Shown here in pieces: positions 44,366 to 52,928 of a stretch of DNA of 64,000 bases; position 1 is the stretch's first letter; each line of letters starts with the position of its first letter. Position numbers and translations under genes: made by a program. The notes beneath the pieces are model-generated. The model saw only the letters and a program-made list of their open reading frames with translations. It had not been told where the DNA came from and made no database searches. This DNA comes from Cupriavidus pauculus (lineage in GTDB: Bacteria; Pseudomonadota; Gammaproteobacteria; Burkholderiales; Burkholderiaceae): contig NZ_CP033971.1 in the NCBI RefSeq assembly GCF_003854935.1, forward strand, positions 269,966-333,965, given 5' to 3'.

Positions 44366-45073
44366 ATGCCAATCTTCCGAAAGTCCGCCGACAAAGCCAA
44401 GCCCCTGACCGTTGCGCCGGGCATGTATGGCAATGAGAGCCCGGAGCAAGCGATCTTCGACCGCACCACGCGCATCAGCGTGGATCGCAATCATTGGAAG
44501 CTGGCGACTGTGGGCCTCGGCGTCATTGCCGTGGCGGCCATCCTGACGCGTGAGCCGCCCCCATCTGTCGTGAAGGTGGTGGGCGTGTCGTCGGACGTGA
44601 CCGGTAAGCCCATCACCCGAGAGCTCGACGCATTTCGTCCGGACGAGCGCCAGGTGCAGGCGGCGCTCAAGGACCTCGTGCAACGATGGTTCACGATCGA
44701 GCCGATCCTGACGCCGCAGATCGAGTCTTCCCGTATGGCCGCCAATCTGCGGTCCGTTCGTGAGCAGATGCTGGGCGCCGCCAAGGACCAGTTCAATGCC
44801 TGGGTGCAAGAGGACGAGCCGTTTCGGCAGGTTATGTCGTCCCCCACGCTTACGCGCGAGCCGAAGTTCGTCAACATCGCGAGCCTGCCCGATAGCACGG
44901 TGGTGATCGAGTTCGTCACGACGACTACCGAAGACGGCTACAAGCCACGCAAGCAGCGCTACACCATCACGTTTCGGTATCAGACCAAGCCGGCAGACAA
45001 AGAGGCTGTGCTCGGTACCAATCCGTTCGGGGTGTACCCCATCTTTTTCAGCATTCAGAAATCGGCGGCCTGA
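44366..45073 (+). CDS. VirB8/TrbF-family inner membrane protein
   Basis: A 235-residue protein with a cytoplasmic N-terminus, one membrane segment at about 44-60 (LATVGLGVIAVAAIL) and a periplasmic domain of the VirB8/NTF2-like type (RQVQAALKDLVQRWFTIEP near 97-115, YTITFRYQTKP near 205). VirB8 links the inner membrane complex to the outer core. I start it at MPIFRKSADK (44366); an open frame extends further upstream through the promoter region without support. First gene of the rightward operon. Confidence 0.85.
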   Translation: MPIFRKSADKAKPLTVAPGMYGNESPEQAIFDRTTRISVDRNHWKLATVGLGVIAVAAILTREPPPSVVKVVGVSSDVTGKPITRELDAFRPDERQVQAALKDLVQRWFTIEPILTPQIESSRMAANLRSVREQMLGAAKDQFNAWVQEDEPFRQVMSSPTLTREPKFVNIASLPDSTVVIEFVTTTTEDGYKPRKQRYTITFRYQTKPADKEAVLGTNPFGVYPIFFSIQKSAA

Positions 45074-45090
45074 TCGTCGCGCATACGCCC

Positions 45091-46002
45091 ATGGAAGCTC
45101 GTACCCCCTCCCGGTTCATCCCTCTGGCCATCGCGCTTTGCCTGGCCTTGCTGCTGTCCGCACCCGACAGTCGAGCTGCGGACAAGAATGTGCGTCGCAC
45201 CGGCGCCGGCATGGCCGCGCTGGGAATCGGTGACCTCAGCGATGCGATGAATCCTGCCAATCCCTTCAATGGCGGCGTCGACCCGATCGCGTTGCCCGGC
45301 GACTCTCGGCTCGTGGTCTTCACCTACAGCCGCGACCAGATCTTCCGGGTCCTCAGTGCACCGCTGAAGATCACGACCATCGAATTCCCCGACGACGAAC
45401 AGATCGTCGGCGACCCCGCCTGGGGCGAGAACGTGCGATGGGACTATGACACGGATGGCGCCAATCACCTTTACGTGAAGCCGCAGGCGCCGGGGCTGGT
45501 CAACACGCTGTCCGTCAATACGAACAAGCGCAGCTACGAGTTCACGCTGGTTTCGTCGCCGCTCGGCGGCATCTTCTATCAGAAGGTCCGATTCAAGATT
45601 CCGACGTCGATCTCCGCCAAGGTGAAGGCGCGCAACGACGCACGTGGCGACGCTCCGGGCGAGGAAAGGGCAGGGGAACCTGAGGCGTCGCGCAGTCCCG
45701 ATGCCGTTGGTGTTTCCCCCGACCAGCTCAATTTCGAGTACGCAATCTCGGGCAGCGCCAGCTTCAAGCCGGAAACCGCCTTCGACGACGGCAAGGCGCT
45801 GTGGCTGCGTTTGCCGAATGCAGCACTGCAGAACTGGCCGGTGGCGTTCATCAAGGACGGCAGCGATTTTGTGGTCGTCAATGCCATCCGTCGCGGCGGG
45901 TACCTGGTGGTGCAGCGACTAGCGGACACTGTCGTTCTGCGCTCGGGCGACGATGAAGTGAAGATCGAACGCGGCCGCCGTCGCGTCCTGGGGCTGTTCT
46001 GA
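45091..46002 (+). CDS. VirB9/TrbG-family outer membrane core protein
   Basis: A 303-residue exported protein with a signal peptide cut near DSRA (residue 30). N-terminal VirB9 domain: DSRLVVFTYSRDQIFRVL and GDPAWGENVRWDYDT near 72-120. After a charged linker (about 185-215) the C-terminal VirB9/CagX domain: LNFEYAISGSASFKPETAFDDGKALWLRLP and GGYLVVQRLADTVVLRSGDDEVKI. It forms the ring of the outer core with VirB10. The stop overlaps the VirB10 start (TGATG-like), so the two are translationally coupled. Confidence 0.9.
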   Translation: MEARTPSRFIPLAIALCLALLLSAPDSRAADKNVRRTGAGMAALGIGDLSDAMNPANPFNGGVDPIALPGDSRLVVFTYSRDQIFRVLSAPLKITTIEFPDDEQIVGDPAWGENVRWDYDTDGANHLYVKPQAPGLVNTLSVNTNKRSYEFTLVSSPLGGIFYQKVRFKIPTSISAKVKARNDARGDAPGEERAGEPEASRSPDAVGVSPDQLNFEYAISGSASFKPETAFDDGKALWLRLPNAALQNWPVAFIKDGSDFVVVNAIRRGGYLVVQRLADTVVLRSGDDEVKIERGRRRVLGLF

Positions 46003-47246
46003 TGCGCGGCAAGCAAAACGCGGATAACGTCACCGACGTGACGGCGGCGCAGGAGCGGACCGTCAAAGGCAAGCTCCCCCGTAACGTCGTCATGGCGCTC
46101 GGCGGTGTGGCGGCGCTGCTGGTCGGGGCCCTGGGCTACTACTTCCAGACCGTGTCCGACGAGCAGCTCGATGCCAAGGCTGAGCAGGCCCGGGCCGACC
46201 AGATCAAACAGCGGGCGGGCAGCGCGGACAACGGGCAGAGTCTCGAAGCAGCCATTCGCGCGCAGGCTGAGAAGGCGCGTGAGGAATCCGAGAAGCAGCG
46301 CAAACAGGCCATTGCCGCCGATACCAAGGCGCCCGTCATGACCGCCGGCGATCTCACTGGCACGGCAAAAACCACCGGCGCTGCGCCGGATGCGAAGAAG
46401 AATGCGGAAGACGACCTCTTCACGTCCTCGGTGTTCAAAAGCGGGACACGCAAGTCGCAGGTCGCCCAGGTAAAGCAGCCGGCAGGCATGGCGGACGTGA
46501 CGGACCCCGCGCAGATGCGTGCCATCCAGCAGGCGGTCGCTGCAAAGGCCGCAGCCGCCAATGCTGCGGCGGCCACCCCAGACGGCCTCGCGCCGCAGCC
46601 GTCATCGTCGGATCGCCAATTCCTGCGCGACGCCGGAAGCACGAACACGTTGCGCACGGGTTTCGACGGCAAGCTGCCGCGCTGCACGCTGAGCCGCGGC
46701 TTCATTATCCCGGCCAATTTCGCGGGCGGGCTCAACTCCGACAAGCCCGGCGAGTTCCGTGCGACGGTATCGCAAGACGTCTACGACACGGTCAAGGGCA
46801 CCTGCAAGATCATCCCGGCCGGCACGACGCTGGTTGGAATGTACAGCGCCGACATTGCCGTGGGCCAGGAACGCATCTTGACCGCTTTCGTGCGCATGCA
46901 ATTGCCTAACGGGAAAACTGTTCCGCTCTTGGGCATGCAGGGAGCGGACCCGGACGGCACGGCCGGCAATACGGGCGACGTCAACAACCACTTCCTCAAG
47001 ATCTTCGGGGGGGCGCTGGTAATCGGCGCGCTGTCGCTGCGCTTCAACGACAACCCGACAACTACCACGGTAGGACCCTCGGGGCTCGTGGCGTACGGCA
47101 ATTCGGCCGGGCAGGTGGCGACCCAGACGGCGCAGACGATCCTGAACCGAAACCAGAACATCCGCCCAACCATCACCACCGAGCCTGGACAGAAGATGAT
47201 GGTTCAGGTCAAGCATGACATCGTCCTGGAGCCGTACCGTGATTAA
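46002..47246 (+). CDS. VirB10/TrbI-family core channel protein
   Basis: A 414-residue protein with one inner membrane helix at about 28-46 (NVVMALGGVAALLVGALGYYF), an Ala/Lys/Glu-rich periplasmic stalk at about 50-190, and the TrbI/VirB10 beta-barrel domain at about 220-400 (CTLSRGFIIPANFAGGLNSDKPGEF, GTCKIIPAGTTLVGMYSADI). VirB10 spans both membranes and senses ATP use. Its end overlaps the next gene, with the stop at 47244-47246. Confidence 0.92.
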   Translation: MRGKQNADNVTDVTAAQERTVKGKLPRNVVMALGGVAALLVGALGYYFQTVSDEQLDAKAEQARADQIKQRAGSADNGQSLEAAIRAQAEKAREESEKQRKQAIAADTKAPVMTAGDLTGTAKTTGAAPDAKKNAEDDLFTSSVFKSGTRKSQVAQVKQPAGMADVTDPAQMRAIQQAVAAKAAAANAAAATPDGLAPQPSSSDRQFLRDAGSTNTLRTGFDGKLPRCTLSRGFIIPANFAGGLNSDKPGEFRATVSQDVYDTVKGTCKIIPAGTTLVGMYSADIAVGQERILTAFVRMQLPNGKTVPLLGMQGADPDGTAGNTGDVNNHFLKIFGGALVIGALSLRFNDNPTTTTVGPSGLVAYGNSAGQVATQTAQTILNRNQNIRPTITTEPGQKMMVQVKHDIVLEPYRD

Positions 47247-48036
47247 GCGGGTCGCGGCCTTCCTCCTCTGTGCAGCGACATGGGCCGGCGCCCATGCGGC
47301 GACCATTGAGGCCGTCATCAGCCCCAACGCCATTGTGGTGAAGGACGGCGGACAGGTGCGTGTACACACGCTCGATGGCAAGCCGGTCCTCTACTGCGGC
47401 CTTGACGCGTTCCTTGGCTGGTCCGCCCGGCTGCTGGGTGCGCAGATCGAGCCGGGTGCCGACGATGGACCGATCGTGACGTTGGCTGGCAAGGCCACGC
47501 CAATTGCTCGACTGTTCACGCGAGAAGGCTGGCTGCGACCGTCCGCGCTAAGCGATGCGGCGCAAGAAGCCCTGGCCGAGCGGCGCGGTGGCTGGGCGTG
47601 CGCGCCGAAGACCGAGCCGTTTGCCCAGATGGGTGTTCGCGTGGATCCCAAGATTACCGCCGGCATCGCGATGAACGAGTCGTCCTATCGTGGCCGCCCG
47701 TGGCCCTGGACGCTCAATGTGGCTGGGCGAGGCATGTTCTTTGCCACGCGCGAAGAAGCCTACGCAGCCGTTACCCGCCTGATCGCGAACGATCGTTGCG
47801 ATTTTGATGTGGGCCTGATGCAGGTCAACTGGTGCTACCACGGCAAGCGGTTTGCGTCCCCCTGGGATGCGCTGGCGCCCGCCACCAACATTCGCGTCGC
47901 TGAAGACATTTTGGCCGAGAACCTCCAACGCAGCGGCTCGGCCATGAAGGCCGTGGCCTGGTATCACAGTGCGAACCCCGAGCGCGGTGGTCCGTACTTC
48001 TCCCGCTTCATGAAACACGTCGCACAATTCCAATGA
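47239..48036 (+). CDS. VirB1-like lytic transglycosylase
   Basis: A 265-residue exported SLT-domain protein. A signal peptide (KRVAAFLLCAATWAGAHA) is followed by an N-terminal part of about 110 residues without a recognised domain, then the SLT domain: catalytic Glu in GIAMNESSYRG near 150, DVGLMQVNWCYHG near 195 and MKAVAWYHSAN near 235. It should open peptidoglycan for the secretion apparatus. I prefer the GTG at 47239, with GGAG seven bases upstream, over the ATG at 47215; both overlap the VirB10 gene. Confidence 0.82.
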   Translation: MIKRVAAFLLCAATWAGAHAATIEAVISPNAIVVKDGGQVRVHTLDGKPVLYCGLDAFLGWSARLLGAQIEPGADDGPIVTLAGKATPIARLFTREGWLRPSALSDAAQEALAERRGGWACAPKTEPFAQMGVRVDPKITAGIAMNESSYRGRPWPWTLNVAGRGMFFATREEAYAAVTRLIANDRCDFDVGLMQVNWCYHGKRFASPWDALAPATNIRVAEDILAENLQRSGSAMKAVAWYHSANPERGGPYFSRFMKHVAQFQ

Positions 48037-49271
48037 TCAGGCCGCTCCTATTTTCCGCTCTTGCGCTGGTCGCTGCGTGCGCCCATGCGGCCGACACTGA
48101 TCCGCTCGACTTCGACTATCAGGTCATTGCCCGCGCTGCAGATCGCCCGGCCATGGTCTTCAACGACGGCCAGTCGACCTACATTCAACCGCGGCACGGT
48201 CAGCTCGTGCAGGCGGACGGTGCCATTCAGAATGGGCCCTACTGGGTGGTCGACGGCGTACCGGATGTGCTGCGCTATACCGTGAACGGTCAGCCTGTGG
48301 TGGCACGTTGGAAGCGCGCCAACGGATTTACATCCGAGCCGGCCAACGCAGGCGGCGACATGCCACGCAACCTCGCGTCCGTGTCGGGCCGCCTCGCGCT
48401 GATCGGCACCTATTCGGAATTGCCACTGGTGCGGGCTGGCCGCTCATCCCTGCCACTGGCGCAGATGATCAAGTCCATCGCACCGGCAGGCTGGAGTGGT
48501 ACGGCGCAGAAGGATATCCCGCTCACCGACGACGTGTCGCTGGACACACGCGCCGGCGAGAACTGGGTGCAGGCGCTCGCGCGGGTGCTGGAACAGCGCA
48601 ATCTCTATGCAGAGGTGGATTTCGGCCGAAAGAATATCGCGCTGCGCGCGACGCCGCCCAAGGCGTTTGCCGTGGAGCCCGGGGCAGCGACGCCTGCAGG
48701 CGGCATGCTCCGCGCCGCCGCGCCGGTGGTGGCGGCACCTGTGCAGGACACGCCTCCTGCCGGCACGGCCTTGCCGGAAGGTCCGACGTTGGCCTCGGCC
48801 TTCAATGCGCTGGCGATTCGGGACGCGAAGAACGGCCGCATCGAGGTGCGTTTCGACTCGGAGCCGAAGGACCTGGAAGTGCGCGATGGCGCCGGCGCCA
48901 AGTTGCGCACCCGCTGGGACGATACCGAACGGGTGCTGTCCTTCCCGACGGTGGACAGCTTCGTCGCCAGCGGCGGTGGCAAGCGCGTGGAAGTCGCGCG
49001 CGTACCCGGCATCAACTTCCTGTTTCCGCGGGACAACGGCGCTGGCCTCGAGCGTGTCTTCGAAAAGGATGGCGCGACCTATCTGAGCTTCGCCAAGTCG
49101 ATGGCAAGCATCTCGGTGTTCGGGGACAACCACCAGGGTGGCGGGGAGCAGAAGGACCGCTACTACAAGTTCAACGGCGTGTCGGACCACCTGACGGTCA
49201 TCGCAGACGGCAACGTGGTGCGCGTGGACCGCCTGCCGGAGGTCCGCTTCTACGAGCGGGCAGTCCAATGA
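48033..49271 (+). CDS. Chimeric VirB9-like / TcpQ-like envelope protein
   Basis: A 412-residue exported protein (signal peptide to about AHAAD, residue 19) that I read as three parts. About 20-90 is VirB9/CagX C-domain-like: RPAMVFNDGQSTYIQPR and DGVPDVLRYTVNGQPVVARW. About 110-210 is TcpQ/PilL-like: APAGWSGTAQKDIPLTDDV and GENWVQALARVLEQRNLYAEVDF. About 255-410 is a second VirB9-like part: RVFEKDGATYLSFAKSMASISVFGD and LTVIADGNVVRVDRLPEVRFY. It lies between the T4SS core genes and the pilus genes and would physically link the two machines. Current pipelines may call it TrbG/VirB9. The three-part reading is mine. Confidence 0.6.
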   Translation: MIRPLLFSALALVAACAHAADTDPLDFDYQVIARAADRPAMVFNDGQSTYIQPRHGQLVQADGAIQNGPYWVVDGVPDVLRYTVNGQPVVARWKRANGFTSEPANAGGDMPRNLASVSGRLALIGTYSELPLVRAGRSSLPLAQMIKSIAPAGWSGTAQKDIPLTDDVSLDTRAGENWVQALARVLEQRNLYAEVDFGRKNIALRATPPKAFAVEPGAATPAGGMLRAAAPVVAAPVQDTPPAGTALPEGPTLASAFNALAIRDAKNGRIEVRFDSEPKDLEVRDGAGAKLRTRWDDTERVLSFPTVDSFVASGGGKRVEVARVPGINFLFPRDNGAGLERVFEKDGATYLSFAKSMASISVFGDNHQGGGEQKDRYYKFNGVSDHLTVIADGNVVRVDRLPEVRFYERAVQ

Positions 49272-49693
49272 TCGCGATCCGGATTGGTCTGCTGATCGCC
49301 GGCACGGCGCTCGCCAGCGTTGTGCATGCAGATTGCCTCGACGACGCGGCGGCGTTCCATCGCGTGAGTCCCGTGCTGGCGCGTGGCATCGCACAGGTGG
49401 AATCCGGTATGCGCGCGTGGGTAACGAACCGCAACACCAATGGCAGCGAGGACATTGGCCTGATGCAGATCAACTCTGCTCACCTGCCGCGCCTTGCGCG
49501 GTTCGGGATCACCCGCCAGAGCCTCTTTGACCCTTGCACCAATGCCTACGTCGGCACCTGGATCCTCGCCGATTGCCTGGGCCGGTACGGCGAGACGTGG
49601 ACGGCTGTCGGTTGCTACAACGCCGGCTCCCCAGACAAGCGGCTCCGGTACGCCAACCGCGTCTACCAGAAGCTGCAATCGACGACGAAGTAA
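49268..49693 (+). CDS. Lytic transglycosylase, PilT/IpgF-like
   Basis: A 141-residue exported SLT protein: signal peptide to VVHA (residue 20), catalytic Glu in GIAQVESGMRAW near 46, GSEDIGLMQINSAHLPRL near 60-77 and WTAVGCYNAGS near 117. Small SLT enzymes of this kind occur in type IVb pilus (R64 PilT) and T3SS (IpgF) clusters. Its start overlaps the previous stop (ATGA). It is the second peptidoglycan-cutting enzyme in the operon, suggesting that the two machines each bring one. A much longer upstream frame in the same phase is an artefact of the preceding gene. Confidence 0.88.
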   Translation: MIAIRIGLLIAGTALASVVHADCLDDAAAFHRVSPVLARGIAQVESGMRAWVTNRNTNGSEDIGLMQINSAHLPRLARFGITRQSLFDPCTNAYVGTWILADCLGRYGETWTAVGCYNAGSPDKRLRYANRVYQKLQSTTK

Positions 49694-49721
49694 CCCATTC
49701 GAATTGAAACGGAATACAGCC

Positions 49722-50312
49722 ATGCACCAGTCTCGATCGTTGTCCCGGATGTGCCGGGTTCTTCTTGCGGGCGCCGCGGCCGTGGCGGTCTGTGGGCACG
49801 CCGCAGTGCCTGCGTCCTCCCCGTTCGGCGCCGACGCGTCGGGCAACTTCGAGCCGAGCAAGCCCCTGGCGGGCGGTGGCTGGCAACTGCTGTCCGATCG
49901 CAAAGCGCCGAAGGCCGATGCGACAACGGTTGCTGCGCTCACGCCAACACCTGCGGCCACCACTGCGGTGGTGTCGCCGGTGAACGCCGCGACGTCGGCG
50001 GTGCCGACTCCTGTGGCGGCACCGGTGCCCTCCAATGGCCAGCGCGACTGGTCGGTCTCGCCCGGCGATGGCAACTATCGCCTGCTCATCGAGAAGTGGG
50101 CCCGTGACGCCGGCTGGACCACGGCGCCGTGGGAGCCCGACCAGGACGTGCAGATCGAAGGCGCCGACGCCTTCACCGCGGACTTCAAGACGGCCGTGCG
50201 CCGCGTGCTTTCGGCGACGGAGATGACCGACTACAGCCTGAAGCCGTGCTTCTACTCCAACAACCTCGTCCGTGTGGTGAAGCTCACCACGAAGTGCGAC
50301 CCGACCAAGTGA
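49722..50312 (+). CDS. TcpQ-family (PilL C-domain-like) pilus assembly protein
   Basis: A 196-residue exported protein. Signal peptide to CGHA (residue about 27), a Pro/Ala/Thr-rich linker at about 70-105, and a C-terminal toxin-coregulated-pilus Q domain: SPGDGNYRLLIEKWARDAGWTT then EGADAFTADFKTAVRRVL and LKPCFYSNNLVRVVKLTTKC, with two Cys likely disulfide-bonded. TcpQ-type proteins assist the pilus secretin in reaching the outer membrane. It directly precedes the PilN secretin gene. Corresponds to the C-terminal domain of R64 PilL. Confidence 0.82.
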   Translation: MHQSRSLSRMCRVLLAGAAAVAVCGHAAVPASSPFGADASGNFEPSKPLAGGGWQLLSDRKAPKADATTVAALTPTPAATTAVVSPVNAATSAVPTPVAAPVPSNGQRDWSVSPGDGNYRLLIEKWARDAGWTTAPWEPDQDVQIEGADAFTADFKTAVRRVLSATEMTDYSLKPCFYSNNLVRVVKLTTKCDPTK

Positions 50313-50319
50313 GCTGCAG

Positions 50320-52125
50320 ATGAAGCTGAAACACATTCTCCGACCGGCAACCGGCGCCGCCCTGGTCTGTACCACACTCTCCGGTTGTGTCTCCCCGACG
50401 CTGCTCAAGGACGTCCGTCAGACCACGGACACGACGACGATGCAGATCACGCAGACGACCGAGGAACTGTACGCTCGGATCCGGCGGGATCGCGCGGCGG
50501 TGGAGGCCGAGCAGGAAGTGAACCGCCCGTTCCTGGCCGGCAAGCGCGTGCCGGTGGCGCGTAACGTGACGCTGCCCGTTGCACTGCGCAAGGACGTCGA
50601 CACGCTGGTCGTGTTTCCGGAGCGCTCGATGTCGCTGGCGGTTGCCGCCCAGCGCGTGCAGATGGCGACCGGCATCCCCGTCAAGATCGAGTCCGACGTG
50701 TACCTGCCGCCGAATCTGCTGCTGCCGCGCACGTTTGCCGCGCAGGCCCAGCAACAACTGCGCACGGCGCAGCAAGGGCAGGGCGCTGCCGTGAATCCGC
50801 TGTCGCAGGGTCTGGGCCCGGCGCCGGCGCTCAACTCGCCGCTGCCGTCTGCCTTGACGGCTGCCGGAGGCATCGGCGTGACGCAGGCCACGGCGCTCCT
50901 TGAGACGCCGCTCAACGTCGAGTTCAAGAACAGCGAAAAGATGCCGCTGGCGAACATGCTCGACCTGATCGCCACACGACTTGGCATCAACTGGGAGTAC
51001 AACGCCGAGAAGGGGCTGGTCCGGTTCTATCGCCTGGTCACGAAGACCTGGCAATTGCCGATGGCCGGCGGGACCAACTCGTTCACGACCGAGTTCAAGC
51101 AATCGGCTGAGGGCGGTTCGTCGGGTGGCGGCGGCTCGGGCGGAACGGGCCAGTCCGCCCAGATCGATGCCGCGGCCAAGGCCGAGATCAAGGAACAGAA
51201 CGACCTCGAGGGCGTCAAGACCAGCATCCTGCCGGCCATGACGATGGTGGGCAGCTCCGAGCTGAATCCGGCCACCGGTGTGCTCACGCTGCGCGACACG
51301 AAGGAAGCGGTCGACGCTGCCGACGAGATCATTCGTAGGCAAATCGCCATCTACTCGCGGATGGTGACGCTCAAGTTCCAGATGATCGACTTGACGGTCT
51401 CGGACGCAGGCGAGGCCGGGGTGGACTGGAACGTCGTGCTGACTAAGGCATTGCAGAATCTTCCGGGGTTCACGGTCAACGCGCTCTCGCCTGCGACGCT
51501 CGTCTCGTCCACCGCTGGCGGCGTAGGGCTGGGTATCACCTCGGGCGGCTTCGCTGGCACGCAGGCCATCGTGAACGCCCTGAAGCAGTACGGCACCGTG
51601 ACCTCCGGTGTCACGATCCCGGTGTCGATGCGCAACCGGCACGGGTTCCAGTACAACAATCGCCGGACCTTCTCGTATGCGTCGGGCTCGACGCCGGCGA
51701 CGACGACGGCTGGTGGCACGGGCGGCATCCCGGGGATCATCACGTCGACGGCTACGGTCGGCTTCAAGCTGGCTGCCTACGCTGACGCCACCTCGCGTGA
51801 CGACGTGAACCTCACGATCGCCCTGGATCAGTCGAAGCAGGACGGCCCGCTGGAGAAGTTCACGTCGGGCACGGGCAACAACCAACAGTCGGTCCAGACC
51901 ATCAACATCGTCGGCAAGGGTATTCCGAAGCAGGACATCATCGTCCGCAACGGCCAGACGGTCCTCATGGCCGCACTGGACCAGGACGACACCGCCAATA
52001 CCCGCCGGACGCTCGGCGAGTCGTTGCCGATGCTGCTCGGCGGCTCGCAGACCGTATCGAAGACGCGTACGTTCACGCTCCTGCTGGCGACGGTCATGGT
52101 GCAGGACCACGGGGAGGGCAAGTGA
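50320..52125 (+). CDS. pilN: PilN-family type IVb pilus secretin
   Basis: A 601-residue lipoprotein secretin. Lipobox LSGC (Cys23), then N-domains at about 90-240 and the secretin core at about 330-595 with MVTLKFQMIDLTVSDAGEAGVDW, a gate region rich in Gly/Thr near 400-480, and QDIIVRNGQTVLMAALDQDD followed by ESLPMLLGGS at the end. It should form the outer membrane pore for the thin pilus, as PilN of R64 does. A poly-Gly/Ser insertion (SGGGGSGG) lies near 270. Neighbour TcpQ gene is seven bases upstream. Confidence 0.9.
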   Translation: MKLKHILRPATGAALVCTTLSGCVSPTLLKDVRQTTDTTTMQITQTTEELYARIRRDRAAVEAEQEVNRPFLAGKRVPVARNVTLPVALRKDVDTLVVFPERSMSLAVAAQRVQMATGIPVKIESDVYLPPNLLLPRTFAAQAQQQLRTAQQGQGAAVNPLSQGLGPAPALNSPLPSALTAAGGIGVTQATALLETPLNVEFKNSEKMPLANMLDLIATRLGINWEYNAEKGLVRFYRLVTKTWQLPMAGGTNSFTTEFKQSAEGGSSGGGGSGGTGQSAQIDAAAKAEIKEQNDLEGVKTSILPAMTMVGSSELNPATGVLTLRDTKEAVDAADEIIRRQIAIYSRMVTLKFQMIDLTVSDAGEAGVDWNVVLTKALQNLPGFTVNALSPATLVSSTAGGVGLGITSGGFAGTQAIVNALKQYGTVTSGVTIPVSMRNRHGFQYNNRRTFSYASGSTPATTTAGGTGGIPGIITSTATVGFKLAAYADATSRDDVNLTIALDQSKQDGPLEKFTSGTGNNQQSVQTINIVGKGIPKQDIIVRNGQTVLMAALDQDDTANTRRTLGESLPMLLGGSQTVSKTRTFTLLLATVMVQDHGEGK

Positions 52126-52928
52126 TCATGCATGCGATCCGAACGCTGTTAGCTGACACGCTGGCCTTGTATCGACGCTATCCGTTGGTGGCATGCCTGA
52201 CCTGGCTGCCGGGCCTCTCGATGGCGCTTGCGCAGAGCCATGGGCAAACCATCGGCCAGGTGGTCTACGGGGCAGCGGTATGCGCGGTCCTCACAATGAT
52301 TGCCCAAGGGCTTCTGACGGTCTATGGCCTGTCGCTGGAGCAACGGATGGCGGCGACGACTGGCCGAACCTGGACAGTCCAGGCCCACTGCATGGATCTG
52401 GGGGTGATCTCGGACGTCGAATACGCCTCGCTGCGGCACCAAGCGGCCTTCTCAGTTGCGAACTATCTGCGCCAGATCGTCAACGTCTTCGAGATGGCGT
52501 TCAACTTGATCCGTCTGATGACGCGCGCCATTCCGTTCTTTGCCTTCTGGGTCGTGATTGGAGGGCTGCTGCTCGACCCGACCATAGCGCTGGTCGTGGG
52601 GCGCAAGCTGTGGCTGCTCGCTCTGACGTCGCCCGAGTCATTCGCGTCCGGCATGGCTAAAGGCCTGGCCATGGTGATCGCATGGGTTGCCGCGATCTAC
52701 GGCATGTTCATGCCTGGTGCGATTGGATTCTGCAACCAGTTTCGCGCCGACTTGGAGCATTCGCTGCGCCGGCGACTGAATCTGCCGACGAACGCGCGCC
52801 TGGATCTCTACAGTCTCGACGGGAACAAGCGGGTGCCGGCGGCCGAGAGGGCGGAGTTCCGCGCTTTCCTGCGGGCACGCCTGTCCAAGGCGAATAGCGA
52901 CAGCGTGGCGCAGGGAGTCGCCCGATGA
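52122..52928 (+). CDS. Hypothetical membrane protein of the pilus operon
   Basis: A 268-residue protein with hydrophobic segments at about 15-38, 45-70, 130-155 and 180-205 and a polar C-terminal tail. The second part (YLRQIVNVFEMAFNLIRLMTRAIPFF) is amphipathic. I do not recognise it; R64 has no obvious counterpart. It overlaps the secretin gene (GTG at 52122, with GGAGG five bases upstream) and the PilO gene (four bases), so it is surely in the operon. It may be an inner membrane partner of PilO or the T4SS. Confidence 0.7.
   Translation: MIMHAIRTLLADTLALYRRYPLVACLTWLPGLSMALAQSHGQTIGQVVYGAAVCAVLTMIAQGLLTVYGLSLEQRMAATTGRTWTVQAHCMDLGVISDVEYASLRHQAAFSVANYLRQIVNVFEMAFNLIRLMTRAIPFFAFWVVIGGLLLDPTIALVVGRKLWLLALTSPESFASGMAKGLAMVIAWVAAIYGMFMPGAIGFCNQFRADLEHSLRRRLNLPTNARLDLYSLDGNKRVPAAERAEFRAFLRARLSKANSDSVAQGVAR

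Noticed and set aside
50284-52110. A long minus-strand frame opposite the PilN secretin gene
   Set aside because: Arg/His-rich product without motifs. The plus-strand secretin is clear and fits the operon.
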